NCBI GenBank assembly: GCA_030765065.1
Contig: CM060976.1
Location: forward strand, 63,142,039 to 63,206,038
Source: Deroplatys truncata
Taxonomy: Eukaryota > Arthropoda > Insecta > Mantodea > Mantidae
Direction: 5' to 3'
Length of the DNA stretch: 64,000 bases
Of the stretch, positions 11,797-23,102 are shown one piece after another. Every line of letters begins with the position of its first letter. Positions within the stretch are counted from its first letter, which is position 1. A program made the translations under genes and the position numbers. The notes under the pieces are model-generated. The model was not told where the DNA came from. It made no database searches and saw nothing but the letters and a program-made list of their open reading frames with translations.

Positions 11797-11895
11797 TCAA
11801 ATGGGAATTCGTTATTTGTTACTTTCTCTACTACGTATAGTAAGTAGGGGAAGTATTGTATTCCACCCAAAAATTCGATACCGAGAAAGTAGAGG
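11794..11895 (+). repeat. R1 fragment, rearranged
   Basis: tctcaaatgggaattcgtta equals an internal R1 sequence at 55111, but here it runs straight into the R1 left end actttctctactacgtatag. That end continues to aaaaattcgataccgag and then breaks off. The order differs from complete copies. Confidence 0.7.
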
Positions 11896-11958
11896 GTGAC
11901 TTAACACCTCGATCTACACAGATCTCTTGTACCTAGGTCCCTGATGGGAGGGCAGGAT

Positions 11959-11959
<1 letters not shown>

Positions 11960-12014
<55 letters not shown>
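11960..12014. repeat. (AAT)n microsatellite
   Basis: About 18 uninterrupted AAT units. Confidence 0.97.
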
Positions 12015-12357
12015 CGCCGTCAGTTCAACAAAGTATTTGTTTGGATTAGCTTCTGTTAATATTTGAAGGAGTGTGTGTTTTCAAGTTATTAAATTTATTA
12101 CAATCCAAAGGTCAAGAAATTTAAGATCCCCATGATATAATTTGCAAATGAACATCAGGTGGTCAAAAGTTTCTGTGTATCTTTCTATCCTTGTAGGTAG
12201 TTTAGAGATTTGGTAGGGGTGAACAAGCCTTTTATAGATTGAAAATTATGTTTATTTTCTCTGCCTCTTATGTACCTAAGATTATTGCAATCCACATAAA
12301 ATTTTTTGTATTGGTTTCACCCAAATACACGTTTGTAGCTGCATTGAATAAAAATAT

Positions 12358-13222
12358 CTGGTGTGATACATTCACACTTCCTCTACCCTCTATCATTTAT
12401 TAGTGGGAGTACAAACTATTCTTACTAGAGCTTGTTACTTGTCTTTCTACCTACTACATTTTAATTCAAATAAACATTTGCAGAAATACCTGCATTACAC
12501 GTTTTGTTATAAATACAGAGAGAACAGAGATAGTCAAATGTTTAAGAACTGGACGTTATATGCTGACCTTAAATTTCATACTTTTTCCATGCAATCGCGA
12601 GAAACCACTGAATATTTAAGGCTTTAAGAGAATGACCAAGAAATGAACAATCTTAACGTTTAATAACGGATATCTCAGAAATGGGTTATGTCACAAAAAG
12701 CTTACTTGAAGTAAATTGTGTGTTTTAAAGAGATCTACAATTTTTGTGTAGCACGTTTTCGCCTATCGCTTAACGTTTACCAATTATACAAGATTATATA
12801 AAATTTCTTCTGAATGAAGCGAAATTCATAGGCTATTCCCAGAAAATTCAAAATACATTTTATTTGCCATGTAAATATTTTTAATGTAGGGTATATTAAA
12901 ATCGTTAGAGCCATTTTTTTGAAAATCACAAATATCTAAAAATGTTCCATGTAAAGGGTAGTTTGGAATGAGGGGATTTTGTTGCAAATCTTCGTATCGC
13001 ATCTTTGGAAGGTAATGAACCTAAATACCAAGTTTGATATTTATCCTACTTTTCGTTTTTGAGTTATGCTGTTCACACGCGCGCGCGGACCTTTTTCTAA
13101 AAATATTTTTTTATTCAGGGGGTCTCAAAACATGTATTCCCGTTGAAATCTCGGTATCGAATTTTTGGGTGGAATGCAATACCTTCTCTATCTACCATGT
13201 AGGCAGTAGAGAAATTAAAATC
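12358..13222 (-). repeat. R1 repeat, near-complete copy
   Basis: Read on the minus strand, the left end is tttctctactgcctacatgg (13215) and the block caaaaattcgataccgag follows. A purine/pyrimidine run (cgcgcgcgtgtg) sits where two other copies have a CA/GT run. Then come agcataactcaaaaacg, a middle with pcatttgtcatg-like A+T DNA, ggtcagcatataacgtccag, and the right end tagaggaagtgtgaatgta. Same block order as at 25.5 and 58.1 kb. No coding capacity. Confidence 0.8.
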
Positions 13223-13229
13223 AGAAAAA

Positions 13230-14615
13230 CATTGTAGAAAAATCTTACGTGTTGCAATCACGCGACTTTCTCTATCCACTATCATTTATTTCATATAGGT
13301 TCTACAATTTATTCATACAAAGGCATGTCTTTTCTATCTACAGCGCGTTAATCGTGGTAAGTGTTAGCAAAACTGCTTTGTAGTAAACACACCAGAACAT
13401 GTATATGCTTGTCTTAATATTGCACATTCTTTGTATCAACTTAGGAGAAACAAATGAAATGTCTTAAAATGCTGAAAAATTCAAACCAACAACAGCCAAT
13501 ATCTCGTTTATAGCTAATGCTACGCAAAAAAAATATATTGACACAAATTCAATTTTTCGACGAGCACTAGGTACGTGTTTTGTGGAATAGTTTTTGTTGC
13601 AGAATATTCTACAAACTTCAAGATATAGATTTCATTTGTGAGAGGATTTTCTTGATTGCCCTTGCCTGGCATCTTAAACAATGTATGAAATGTTATGTGT
13701 ACGCAAGGTTTCCTTATTGAGTTAGGTATGCTGTTTAAAACATGGATGAATTTAGAATATTAATTTCAATCAAAAATGAATTTCAATAATGATGACAGGT
13801 AATATTTTGAATTATTTATGTGTAAGAATGCGTGATTCTTCTCTTTTTTTAATTGACGATACGAATATTTGAGCACGCGTGTATTGTCTAAAATAATTTC
13901 CTTTTGTCAGGAGGCAGAATACTATCCATGGTATTTCTACATCACGACATCCTATTTTCCATCGAATGCCATACTTTAGGCAAGCTGTAGAGAAAGTAAT
14001 AATGGTAATAACCGCTGAAGACATGCAAGAGAGTTCGCCACTTGCTTCCAGCAACGTTCTTTTGTCCGTGACCTTCACACTTGTCGGACTAACTACCTCC
14101 TTTTCCTCGGCGACAGTTAAATCAACTTGAGAGTTAAAATTAGCTTCATTACAGCCATCGGTCAGTCCACGGCTACGCACTTTAATTGTGTACGACATCT
14201 TGCATGTTGACCAAGCCTTCCCAGAGTTGCAAAAACAATACTCAGCGCTTCTCTTTCTGATTTTAAGCAGATATTAAAATCCCGGACATGCCCTACATTT
14301 TCAAGCTGTATCCGGCGTCCGGGAAGAATTTCCGAAATATCTGGAATGACCTACGTTTTGAGGAATGTAAACATTCTTTAGTTTCAAATTGATGAGCAAC
14401 TCAAGAAGGATTATAAAAAAATATTTGTTGAAAACAGTGAAATTACTTTGCTATTCGTGCACATAACGTTAATGTTGAGAGGTGTTTTGTTTTTTGTTTT
14501 TTTTCTTTTTTTTTCTTCTTTCTTTTTTTTCACTGAACAGCACAGCAGACAGGATATGTGCGGTTATGTTGAGCTTTTGGAGTTTAAGGATATAATATTG
14601 AACAGTCACAATTCC
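13230..14615. other. No recognised feature
   Basis: A+T-rich, with a T-rich tract at 14470-14532. The minus-strand open frame 14198-13812 resembles nothing I know. Confidence 0.5.
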
Positions 14616-14621
14616 GCTAAA

Positions 14622-15630
14622 CTATATTCACTCTTAGGTTGATCCGCGGCAAAACAAACCCACGTGGTCAGTGCACCGTGGTACAACACGGTAGCAATGC
14701 GCCCAGGAATGTAGTCCTATGCTAAACTCTGAATTTTAGAATGAATTTATCCTCAAATAGTATATTATTCTATACAAATACCTACGGTCTTATTTAACGT
14801 TGATTTATACCGTAAAACAGAGCTACAAGTCCCATGATGCAAATCCTATGAGTCACCTGACATCCTGGGAGGCGCAGAGTATTGTTTACAGCCAGAAACT
14901 AGCAGCTGTGTTTAGTATCATGGAGGACGGTGAAATTGCTCTTGTGTTTTCGTCGAATTGCGTAAAGCATTAGCCGCGCAAACCATTGACTAGTGGTGAA
15001 AAAACAATAGTGTTGAACCTTTATTATCAGTTATGTGAGCAATATCCAACACTTTCCGCGAAAGAAATGGTGAAATTAACTTCCGAGTTCACCGGTGTTT
15101 CGAGTACAAGTATAAACAGTGCTTGTGCGGAAAAATCTGAAACGGCAAAAATGGTTACACCCGGAAAAAAAAGAAAGAAAGAAAGAAAAAAAAAAAAAAA
15201 GCACGCGATGCAAGAATGTAGTGATTTTGAAAAGAATGCAATTCGCGTAACAGTGCACAATTTCTTTTTTAAAATGAGCCGCCAACAATTTATATAAAAA
15301 GCCGCTTCCAGAGAAATAATACATTAAGTTATTGCATACCTGTTACTTTAGTTTTCGCTCATTTATTTTAGAATTAACTATTATTATATGTCAAACGTTT
15401 GTTTTATTGCAACTATCAATCTTGCCATCTTTAAACAGAATATGTTAGTCATCGTTTCAGTTGTCAAAATAAGGACTCTGTTCTTTTTTGCACTACGTGC
15501 GGCTTGTACTCGCCACATGGTCTGAAAGTGTGACAGTATTTCTAGTGCGAATGGCGGAAGGATACATTATAGCGGTGCACTGGTCACCTGGGGTTTGTTT
15601 TGACGCGGATCAACCTATGAGTGAATACAG
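14622..15630 (+). mobile_element. Deleted Tc1/mariner-superfamily element with long inverted ends
   Basis: ctatattcactcttaggttg (14622) and gatccgcggcaaaacaaac match, in inverse complement, the sequence ending at 15630 over about 55 bp. The inside holds only the DNA-binding part of a transposase. Length is about 1.0 kb. Confidence 0.75.
14975..15297 (+). pseudogene. N-terminal (DNA-binding) fragment of a transposase
   Basis: The translation TSGEKTIVLNLYYQLCEQYP, then SAKEMVKLTSEFTGVS, TPGKKRK and DFEKNAIRVTVHNFFF matches the helix-turn-helix and linker of an insect Tc1/mariner-like transposase. A poly-A/Lys expansion (15170-15200) interrupts it. The reading frame ends before any catalytic Asp, so no endonuclease remains. 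Confidence 0.6.
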
Positions 15631-15867
15631 AGTAGTAAAAATGTCAGTGAGCCAGATAGTAAATTAATAAGAGCCTTCAGGAGCCCCATTTAAAAATACA
15701 AAAGGCATTTTTGCACCTTAAGTATATTTAAGTGTGCATATAGGAGCAGTGTAACATAAAATATCAGATTTCATATTACGTGAAAACTATACTGTAAAAA
15801 CAGAGGGTATACATACAGTGTTTTCCAAGAATTCTGAGCGTAGTAATAAGCGACCGAGCTACAATAG

Positions 15868-16060
15868 GTGGTACCGGGTAACTATGCGACTAGCATTCGG
15901 GAGGTTCCGGATTTGATACCCAGCCAACGCCCACTGTAACCCATGGGTTTTTCGTGGTTTCCTCGGGTCTGCAGGCGAATGCTGGGGTGGTTCCTCTTCT
16001 ACCACGACTTTCCTGCCCCTCATCTCCTTCATTGTCATCTGTCTCAGGATTGTAGGACTA
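15868..16060 (+). repeat. S1 SINE copy 5, 3'-truncated
   Basis: Head ggtaccgggtaactatgcga with a mutated B box ggatttgataccc, then gggtttttcgtggtttcctc and ttcctcttctaccacgactt. It stops after catctgtctcaggattgtag, so only the first third of S1 is present. Confidence 0.7.
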
Positions 16061-16309
16061 ACAAAGAAAGGTTCAGGAGGGACAGATAAAAATATCACAT
16101 ATCCGTTATGAAATAGGTTTAGAGCGCCAAAAGAAACATGTACATTCCTTGCTTATCACTCAAGGGCCACTACTTAGTGTGATTTTGACTGATAATTTGG
16201 ATACTGGCATGAGGATGTAACGAGAGAGCGTCGTGTTCACTTTGGATGAAGAAGCTACTGCGATCACATCTATACAATATGGGATATGAGGTATTTACCG
16301 GAGAGGGAC

Positions 16310-16775
16310 ACCTCGCCACTGCGACACTAGATCTATTGTGCTACACCCGCCGAGAGACAGGGGTGAAGTGAAGGTGCTGCAGGAGGTTGCAGGTCTGCAG
16401 GCAGACAGGTCCACAGAGACGCACGGAAGGTCCTAATATTTCCAAATTGAAACACCCGCCGGCACCAGCAGAGGCGAAGAATCCCGCAAGAGGGCGACGA
16501 AGCGACCCTAGCAAGCGAGTCAACGCACGGGAAGGAATTCTTTGCAAAGCACAGCAACCATACCATCTGCCCGACACTAGCCGCACTACAGAACCCGGAG
16601 ATACTTCCTGAAAGATGAAAGGGAGAGACATGAAATGAGGGATAGGAGAAATCATGGTAGAATACACCACCCCAACATTCGCCTAGGCGACCAGTGGAAA
16701 ACCACGAAAAACCACATGATCATAGTAGGTGGCCACCGGGAATCGAACACGGGACTTCCCGGATCCGGGCGTCTA
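16310..16775 (-). repeat. S1 SINE copy 6, subfamily b
   Basis: On the minus strand the B-box side is at about 16755 (plus ggaatcgaacacgggactt). The body has ggttttccactggtcgcc and cgtgcgtctctgtgg, and ends cggcgggtgtagcacaatag. That end shows what the uninterrupted end of copy 1 looked like before the Tc1 insertion. Confidence 0.7.
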
Positions 16776-16779
16776 TACA

Positions 16780-17312
16780 GTAACTTTATTCCGAAATGTA
16801 TGATTTCTTTTCCGGAGATCTCGTATATAGATCCTAAATGCGGCGCACGGTCCCAGATTTAGATCAGTTCTATAGACATTATCATCTTCGGATTCATTAG
16901 TGTGAATATTGAGAGTGTTGTAAGCGTAAACATGCCAACATTCTTCGATGCATGCTTTTTTATTATTTTACACACTTGTTCGACAGGTTGAGGCAGTTTT
17001 ATGTACCAAAACAATACTATATTTAATGCATTATTAATAAACATATAGATCATATGTATTCTTGTAATCATAATGTTAATTATGTTTAGTATGTTAACGA
17101 TATGTTCTGGTAAAAGAGGCAAGAATATTTCCACACGATTTTACTAGCAAGAGCTTGCCTCACACAAAAGCAAGGGGAAACTTTCGAAATTTACAAAGAC
17201 AGTGTAGACAGTGCGCGCTAGAAAAGACATAAGTGGGCCACGCTAGGGGAACTCCGGACAGACTCACAAGCCGGGGATTCCACCATTGTTTTAAGTCATG
17301 TGACTTTTGAGA
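16780..17312. other. No recognised feature
   Basis: No gene or repeat assigned. Confidence 0.5.
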
Positions 17313-17317
17313 AGCCT

Positions 17318-17590
17318 GTCCTTCGTGGTGCAGTGGTTACCATGCTAACCTTTAGGTCGCGGGTTCAAATCCGGCGAAGGGCGATGGATTTTTTCGGGCG
17401 TAAAAATCCCTAGCATGGCTTCCTTCGGAAGGGAAGTAAAGCCGCTGATCTCGTGTCGTAAATTTACGGCACCTAAAAGAACCTCAAGCCTGATAAAGAG
17501 GCCTCTGAGCTAAATTATCGATTTTTCACGCTCGATACAGAATGGGACGATAAGGACTGCAGCAGTTAAAGAACGTCCATAAATAAAACT
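17318..17590 (+). repeat. tRNA-derived SINE (S3)
   Basis: Head tccttcgtggtgcagtggtt with B box gggttcaaatccg (about 17361). It is followed by ttcgggcgtaaaaatccc and a conserved-looking body, and ends near cgctcgatacagaatggg. The head keeps tRNA-like A/B-box spacing but has no full cloverleaf, so it is a SINE rather than a tRNA gene. Confidence 0.7.
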
Positions 17591-17814
17591 CAATATCACC
17601 TTTTTTTTGAGAATCCAATAGGGAGGAACTGAAACCTCTCCAGATTTCTCAAATTTGAGAAATCGTACTACTAGTCAGCCAATATAAAATTAGACGGACC
17701 GACCGACTCGTAGACTATATAAGCTAAGGTCCGGGAAACAAATTAAGAAGTGTTCTGTTAAACTCACTTGCGGGATAAGCCTGTGACACATTCCGCGCCA
17801 AAACTATAAGTATA

Positions 17815-18495
17815 AAAATCTGATGTGTTACACTCACATGACTTTCTCTACTCTTGTACAAACTATTTTTACAAACGCTTATTCTCCATATGCTTCATGT
17901 TAATCGAGATATCAATCTTATTGGTAATTTTCTTGTAGATGCAAGAGGAATATGGTAGGTTTTAAGCGATAATCAAATCTTTTAAGCGCTGGTTGCTATC
18001 TGGCGCATTCCATTCTCTTTGCATGTCCAGGACATAAAAAAAATGAATAACGCATTTGAGAAAAAGTATAAGTATTGGAAAATTTAAGGTAATAACAAGG
18101 AATATCTCGAAAACGGTTCACTCAACAAAAAAATGTATATGACATAAATTGTGTATTTTAACGCGATCTACATTTTTGTGCAGTAAAATTTTGTATATCT
18201 CTTATGGTTTACCAGTTATGCAAAAGTCGTTCACAATGGAGAATACTTTTGGAGACATTCCCAGAAAATTCAGATATACATTTCATTTGTCATGAAAATA
18301 CCTTAAACAGATATTTTAATCAAAATCGTTAGAGCCATTTTTGGGAAAATTAAAATTTTCGAAAAATGTTCCATGTAAAGGGTACTCTGGGGTGGGGGGA
18401 TTTTCTTGAAAACCTTCGTGTCGCATCTCTGGAAGATACTGAACCTAAATACCAAGTTTGGTGTTTATCCGACTGTTCGTTTCTGAATTATGCTG

Positions 18496-18531
<36 letters not shown>

Positions 18532-18662
18532 CATGTTTCCAAAAATGGTTTTTTTAGATTCAGAGAGTCTCACAACATATATTTCCGGTGAAATCTCGGT
18601 ATCGAATTTTTGGGTGGAATACAATACTTCCCCTACTTACTGTACGTAGTAGAGAAAGTAAA
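17815..18662 (-). repeat. R1 repeat, near-complete copy with (CA)n
   Basis: The inverse complement of 54504-55415 over its whole length. The left end is at 18658 (actttctctactacgtacag), a (CA)15-type run at 18498-18528 holds the variable site, and the right end gtagagaaagtcatgtgagt lies at about 17830. It shares the unusual middle (aatgcgttattcatttttt) with the 54.5 kb copy, so these two are one subtype. Confidence 0.85.
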
Positions 18663-18669
18663 AATGTAA

Positions 18670-19520
18670 CCAAAGAATATCGTGGGCGCGACGGTAACTA
18701 GTTATTGTTAAAGTATTTGTGTGAACTCACCTGACACTAAACTACGACCGTCAGAGAAACAATTCCGCGTTAATAACGAAGTGCGCGGTAAGAAATAAAG
18801 AAGTGTGCGCGAAGTGAAGAAGTGTTGCGTGGAAGTGAATAATCTCCAGTGAACAAATTGTGTGCGCGAAATAACTACTCAAAGTCCAATAGAGTGGAAA
18901 TGCGTTAATTACCGCTACCTGAACCATTGTAAAGTGCTACTGTTAACCAGTTCACATTTCCAAGCAAAGTCATTTAAAGTAAATACTATAAATTCAAGTT
19001 TAATTAGTGTCTTCAATTTCAACGAGTCTTCTTATGCGGCACACCCTTGAGATACCCATATTCATTCTCATGCTCAACAATACTTATCAACAGCCGACAG
19101 CAGCCGTGGACCGAAAACTTCAAATACAGCAGCTAAAATATGAAGAAACGACCTCGTAACTAACCGACTTAACTAGCAGTTACGACTATCACACTTCGAG
19201 CCAACCAAAACATTAACCACACAGTGATTACTTTGAGCCGTGCAAATTTATGTCGTCCATTTATCTTTCGCCATTTATGCTGCATAATTAATAATAATTA
19301 TATATATACATAAAACAATCAACGAGAAGGATAACGCGACAAGATTCTATTTCTTTATTCGTAAAGGAAGCGTAAGTTATCGTTACAGGAATTTCTGCCA
19401 TCATGGAGCAAATTCATTTTTACTCCCGGTCATACTCCTCTCTTCCCCTTCTCCCCCTCTCTCTTCTCTTTAGCTGATTCTTTGTAGTACTGGCACCCCC
19501 AATGCCTCGGGCAAGTAGCC
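18670..19520. other. Unassigned; possible retroelement leader
   Basis: 18680-19200 has a repetitive purine-rich texture (gtgcgcg, gtgaagaagtgt) that differs from its neighbours and could be a retroelement leader. I found no coding match. Confidence 0.25.
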
Positions 19521-19529
19521 TGTCAGAAT

Positions 19530-19790
19530 CATAGTATATCCAGAATGGGTGATCAGTCCAATGCCTGGAATGAGGTGAAGAAGGAAATGAAATGTAGTGA
19601 TGAAAGGGAAGATAGGAAAATTCACGGAACAAATTATCCAAACCAGCATTCGCTTAGCAACCGAGGAAAACCGAAAGAAAGAAAGACGATAGAAAGAAAA
19701 CTTTCGGTCAGATTGGTCGGCCTGGGATTTGAACCCCGGACTCCCGAGTGCGAGTCGCCTAAGTCACCGCGACGCCGCCACAATTACATT
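19530..19790 (-). repeat. S1 SINE copy 7, head half
   Basis: The minus strand begins ggcggcgtcgcggtgactta with ggcgactcgcactcgggagt and B box ggttcaaatcc (about 19730). It continues through cggttttcctcggttgctaa to cattccaggcattgg. The 3' half is absent or unrecognisable. Confidence 0.7.
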
Positions 19791-20019
19791 CAGAATAGAT
19801 AAAACACGCACGTGGACAAGGACATAATCCCGTCAGCAGCTTGCCTGCCATTATTCGATGACGTAACGGACGGCCACATATAATGCATGGCAACTTAAGC
19901 TGCACCAGAATAACTATTTGTAAATGGCCGTGACGCGTACTGTAATTCTCCGTGAGTTGTACAGTTCTGCCCAATAATAGATTTAGCAATGCTGCATCCA
20001 ACATTTTTATCAGCCCCTC

Positions 20020-20397
20020 CTGAATTTGCTTGTAAGCGACGGTGTTCGGCGAGTTGCGGCTGGGCGGTGGATGTGCGCTTTGAAGAGGTTTCTACCTGGG
20101 TCGTTGCGGGACTACTCAGTTAGGACCCGCCTCCGAGTGGGCTGCACAAGGAGGGGAACGCTGGGGATCTGTAGGTTTGTGGGTGCACCCGGACGGCGTT
20201 TGGATACGTTCGATCTTGAAACGTTAAGGACCCTGTCCATGCTTGCGTCCGTCGTCATCCGGATCTGGTCGCCCTTCAGGTCTCTCCCCTCATCCCTCCC
20301 TCGCTCCCAGGGGTTACGGTAGAAGCAAAACGGACCGTTGAGGTCTACTTGCGGTGCTCTGCCTAGGTTACGGGGTCCCCTCCGTTCGTCCGTATCG
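20020..20397 (+). repeat. S1 SINE copy 8, headless, subfamily a
   Basis: It starts within the body at gacggtgttcggcgagttgc and runs through gggcggtggatgtgcgcttt, aggacccgcc and gaaacgttaaggaccc to cgttcgtccgtatc, in the same order as copies 2 and 4. Confidence 0.72.
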
Positions 20398-20591
20398 AAG
20401 GGTTTCTGTATGTAAATTAATTGTTCTGAGTTGAGATGTTACAAATGTATCTAGCCACACCTGCATGTGAGTGAGATACTCAAAGTGAGAAGCGGCTCAG
20501 GAGCGTGATTGATTATTCATTTTAATTAAAAAAAAACATGCGTGATATTTTATAACAGTATAACTTATTGCTTCAAGTAATGTATGATTAC

Positions 20592-21548
20592 CAGGGCCCG
20601 GATTCTGATGACACGTCAACTTTTGTTGCATCACAGGGTCTACCAACCTGCACATAAATTCTTGTCACGGGTCCCAGATTATGAAAATGAAAATTTATTA
20701 GGTTATTTTTGGCCATTATACCACTTTCTAATTTAGGATCTTGTTTTTCCGATTTTACTTCATTATTTTGACATTTTCTTGCCCTTTGCATCTTTAATTA
20801 GTCATTTTCTTCAGTATATAAAGAGTTTCATATTACTGACATTTTACATAAGGATAACTTTTCAAACATCAAACATTTCAATTTCAAAAGAGAAATCAGA
20901 GTAACTTTACTTGCATTCTTGGGTGTGGAATCACATTTCTATTTAATAATTCGTCTGGAAAGAGTTGCATGTGGGTGTCAGGGGAGGAGGTATAACTACA
21001 GTTAGGAATTCATGTCCCAAACTAGGATGAGACAGGTCAGTTTTGCAACTTTCGCGTTAATGAAAGTGTTCAGTCAGTCACTGCTGTTATAGAATGTGAA
21101 GTCCTCTTCATTCGCAATGAATTTTGTTTAATCGGAGAATTCAAAACAGTTAACGCTACAGTTTTGTAAGGGCTCCTTCAAAAACACTTTTCTTGATTTT
21201 CTTTTCAGATTCGTCAAACAAGAACATGGAATAGTTATATTTTAATTAAATTTCTAAATTATCTCATCATTAGTCGTATACTTACTTTTCCTCTTATATA
21301 GCAAGTATACCCAGGTATAAATTAATTTATAAACCTTCTTCTTCTTCTACTACCTTTCCAAGGATTGGGAATTTAATCCCATTCCGCCCCAAAGGTATCT
21401 ATTTAAAAATTTATAATTTTCTCTACACTAATTTTAATAAATTAAATAAATTTTGGTTTTAAGTATTTTTGTGATATGTCATTTTTTCTAATTTTAGAAT
21501 AATTTTAAGGTAATTTTTTCAAACATTTTGTCTAAAATCCAGACCCTA
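20592..21548 (+). repeat. R2 repeat, copy 1
   Basis: It shares about 0.9 kb with 61071-61935 in the same orientation. Shared blocks include cccagattatgaaaatg, tactgacatttt, ggaattcatgtcccaaa, gatgagacaggtcagtttt and gtgaagtcct. The termini agggcccggatt and, inverted, agggtctggatt form short inverted repeats, suggesting a non-autonomous DNA transposon. No coding capacity seen. Confidence 0.75.
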
Positions 21549-21554
21549 ATGAAG

Positions 21555-22135
21555 GGGCCATTACTACATTCGAATATTATTTAAAATGTTTGCTCAGTTT
21601 GTAATAATTTATGTTCAAAAAGTAGGTTTAATGGTTTCTGACTTGGATGACAAATTCTGCATGTTTTAAGGAAGCTATTAGGCGCTTACGTACATTATAT
21701 TGCTGTGAACATTTCAAGCATTTTTGAATGGCAGCTTTAAAGAACATTATTTACTTAAAGCGAAAAAGAATAGGAAAATGTTTTTCTTTCGTGTTCTTGA
21801 GCTGACGTAAGTAATAAATTGGATTAAGTGTACAGCGGTGAATGTAACAATATGCAATTAACTTTTGACCTTCGAGATACAAAATAAACATATCTGCAGA
21901 TGAAGCAAATTATGTTTTTTCTATAAATTACGTCACGTGCAGCACTCAATTTCTCCACCAACGCAAAAGACCCTGCCTACAGAAATTCTACGTACCTTGT
22001 AGTGAATGTGACATGAAGTGGCGTGTTGCAAAATTTCTAAAAGAAAAGTAAAACCTCACTTCGTCGGCAAGGGAAGTTAAATTATTTCGGATTGAAGAAT
22101 CTAACTACAAAATTATTTGGTACAGGCGGTAGTGC
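21555..22135. other. No recognised feature
   Basis: A+T-rich and unassigned. Confidence 0.5.
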
Positions 22136-22149
22136 ATTGTAACTTACGA

Positions 22150-23035
22150 AACAAAAAAAACCCGCAAAAGCACACCTCAGTCACCTTCTAATGGGGCAAA
22201 GGATATACTGGACTACAAGGAAATGAAAGGGCTGACTATCTAGCCAAAACAGTCGCAAGCTATAGAACCACCATCCATAGACTACAACAAAATTCCATTG
22301 ATGGGGGAAAGCAGTTACTGAAGAATCACTATACAATAATCTGGAATTCAACATATATTAACCCCGAAGCTGCAGCCCACACCAAATTATTCATGCCCAC
22401 TATTTTCCACAGATTCTCCCTACAGCTCTGGCCAAACTATATCCTACGGAGTTCTTAACGAATCATGGAAGTTTCCGATTCTACCTCCACAGAATTAACA
22501 AGGTTCCTTCACCACTTTGCGACTATCCTGTAAAAGTAATACAAACAGAATGCACACTATTTTCCAGAGAAAGGCCTGCAGTATTTCGAAGTCTCCCACT
22601 GCAATGCACTGACAATGCAACTAGATGTTCACAGCAATAAACCGGAAGCAACTCCTACCACGTGATTTACTCCACGTGGAGAAGTTATTCTAATGGCTTT
22701 AATTGGCTAAAACTAGATATGAATGGATTCCTACTGGATGGAGTCGGAGTAGCAGCGAACTCTGCTTCAGCCAATGTGATATCCTTCAGGGATTCGCTGC
22801 TACCCTGACTCCATCCAGTTGGAATCCATTCGTATCTAAACCTAGCCAAACAAAGTGATCAGAATATCTTCCCCGCGTGGAGTAAATCACGCGGTAAGAG
22901 TTGCTTCCGGTTTACTGCTGGGAACACCTTAGTTGCGGTGTCAGTCTAATTATAAAATGGACTATGCCTACTGAAATACCACATCAACACGGCCAGCGTT
23001 ACCAGGTTCCTGAAATACATCTTCGACACACTTAA
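22150..23035 (+). pseudogene. Non-LTR retrotransposon 3' end (RNase H and C-terminal tail), broken
   Basis: The frame from 22192 reads WGKGYTGLQGNERADYLAK, the RNase H motif around the conserved GNERAD of Jockey/R1-like elements. After a frameshift near 22450 it continues FLTNHGSFRFYLHRINKVPS followed by PLCDY, the C-terminal Cys-containing region. After the MITE insertion a further match, NTASVTRFLKYIFDTLKN and stop, ends at about 23041. A (TA)-rich 3' tail follows. Stops and frameshifts make it inactive. Confidence 0.75.
22621..22932. mobile_element. Foldback MITE inside the non-LTR fragment
   Basis: Two arms of about 140 bp are inverse complements (left agatgttcacagcaataaac, right ending gtttactgctgggaacacct). 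They share accggaagcaactc and actggatggagtc. The short centre is ctctgcttcagccaatgtga. It splits the retrotransposon reading frame. Confidence 0.82.
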
Positions 23036-23080
23036 AAACTGATATGATTGTTCAATTATTTATATATATAAATGCTCAAA

Positions 23081-23102
23081 ATAATATATATATATATATA
23101 TA
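23081..23102. repeat. (TA)n run
   Basis: Dinucleotide run that is the tail of the retroelement and the target of the next element. Confidence 0.85.

Noticed and set aside
11563..11899. Frames with poly-Leu and poly-Tyr
   Set aside because: Produced by the (ATT)n microsatellite.
18366..18649. Frames with His-Thr repeats
   Set aside because: Caused by the (CA)n run within an R1 repeat; the same is true at 54514-54803.
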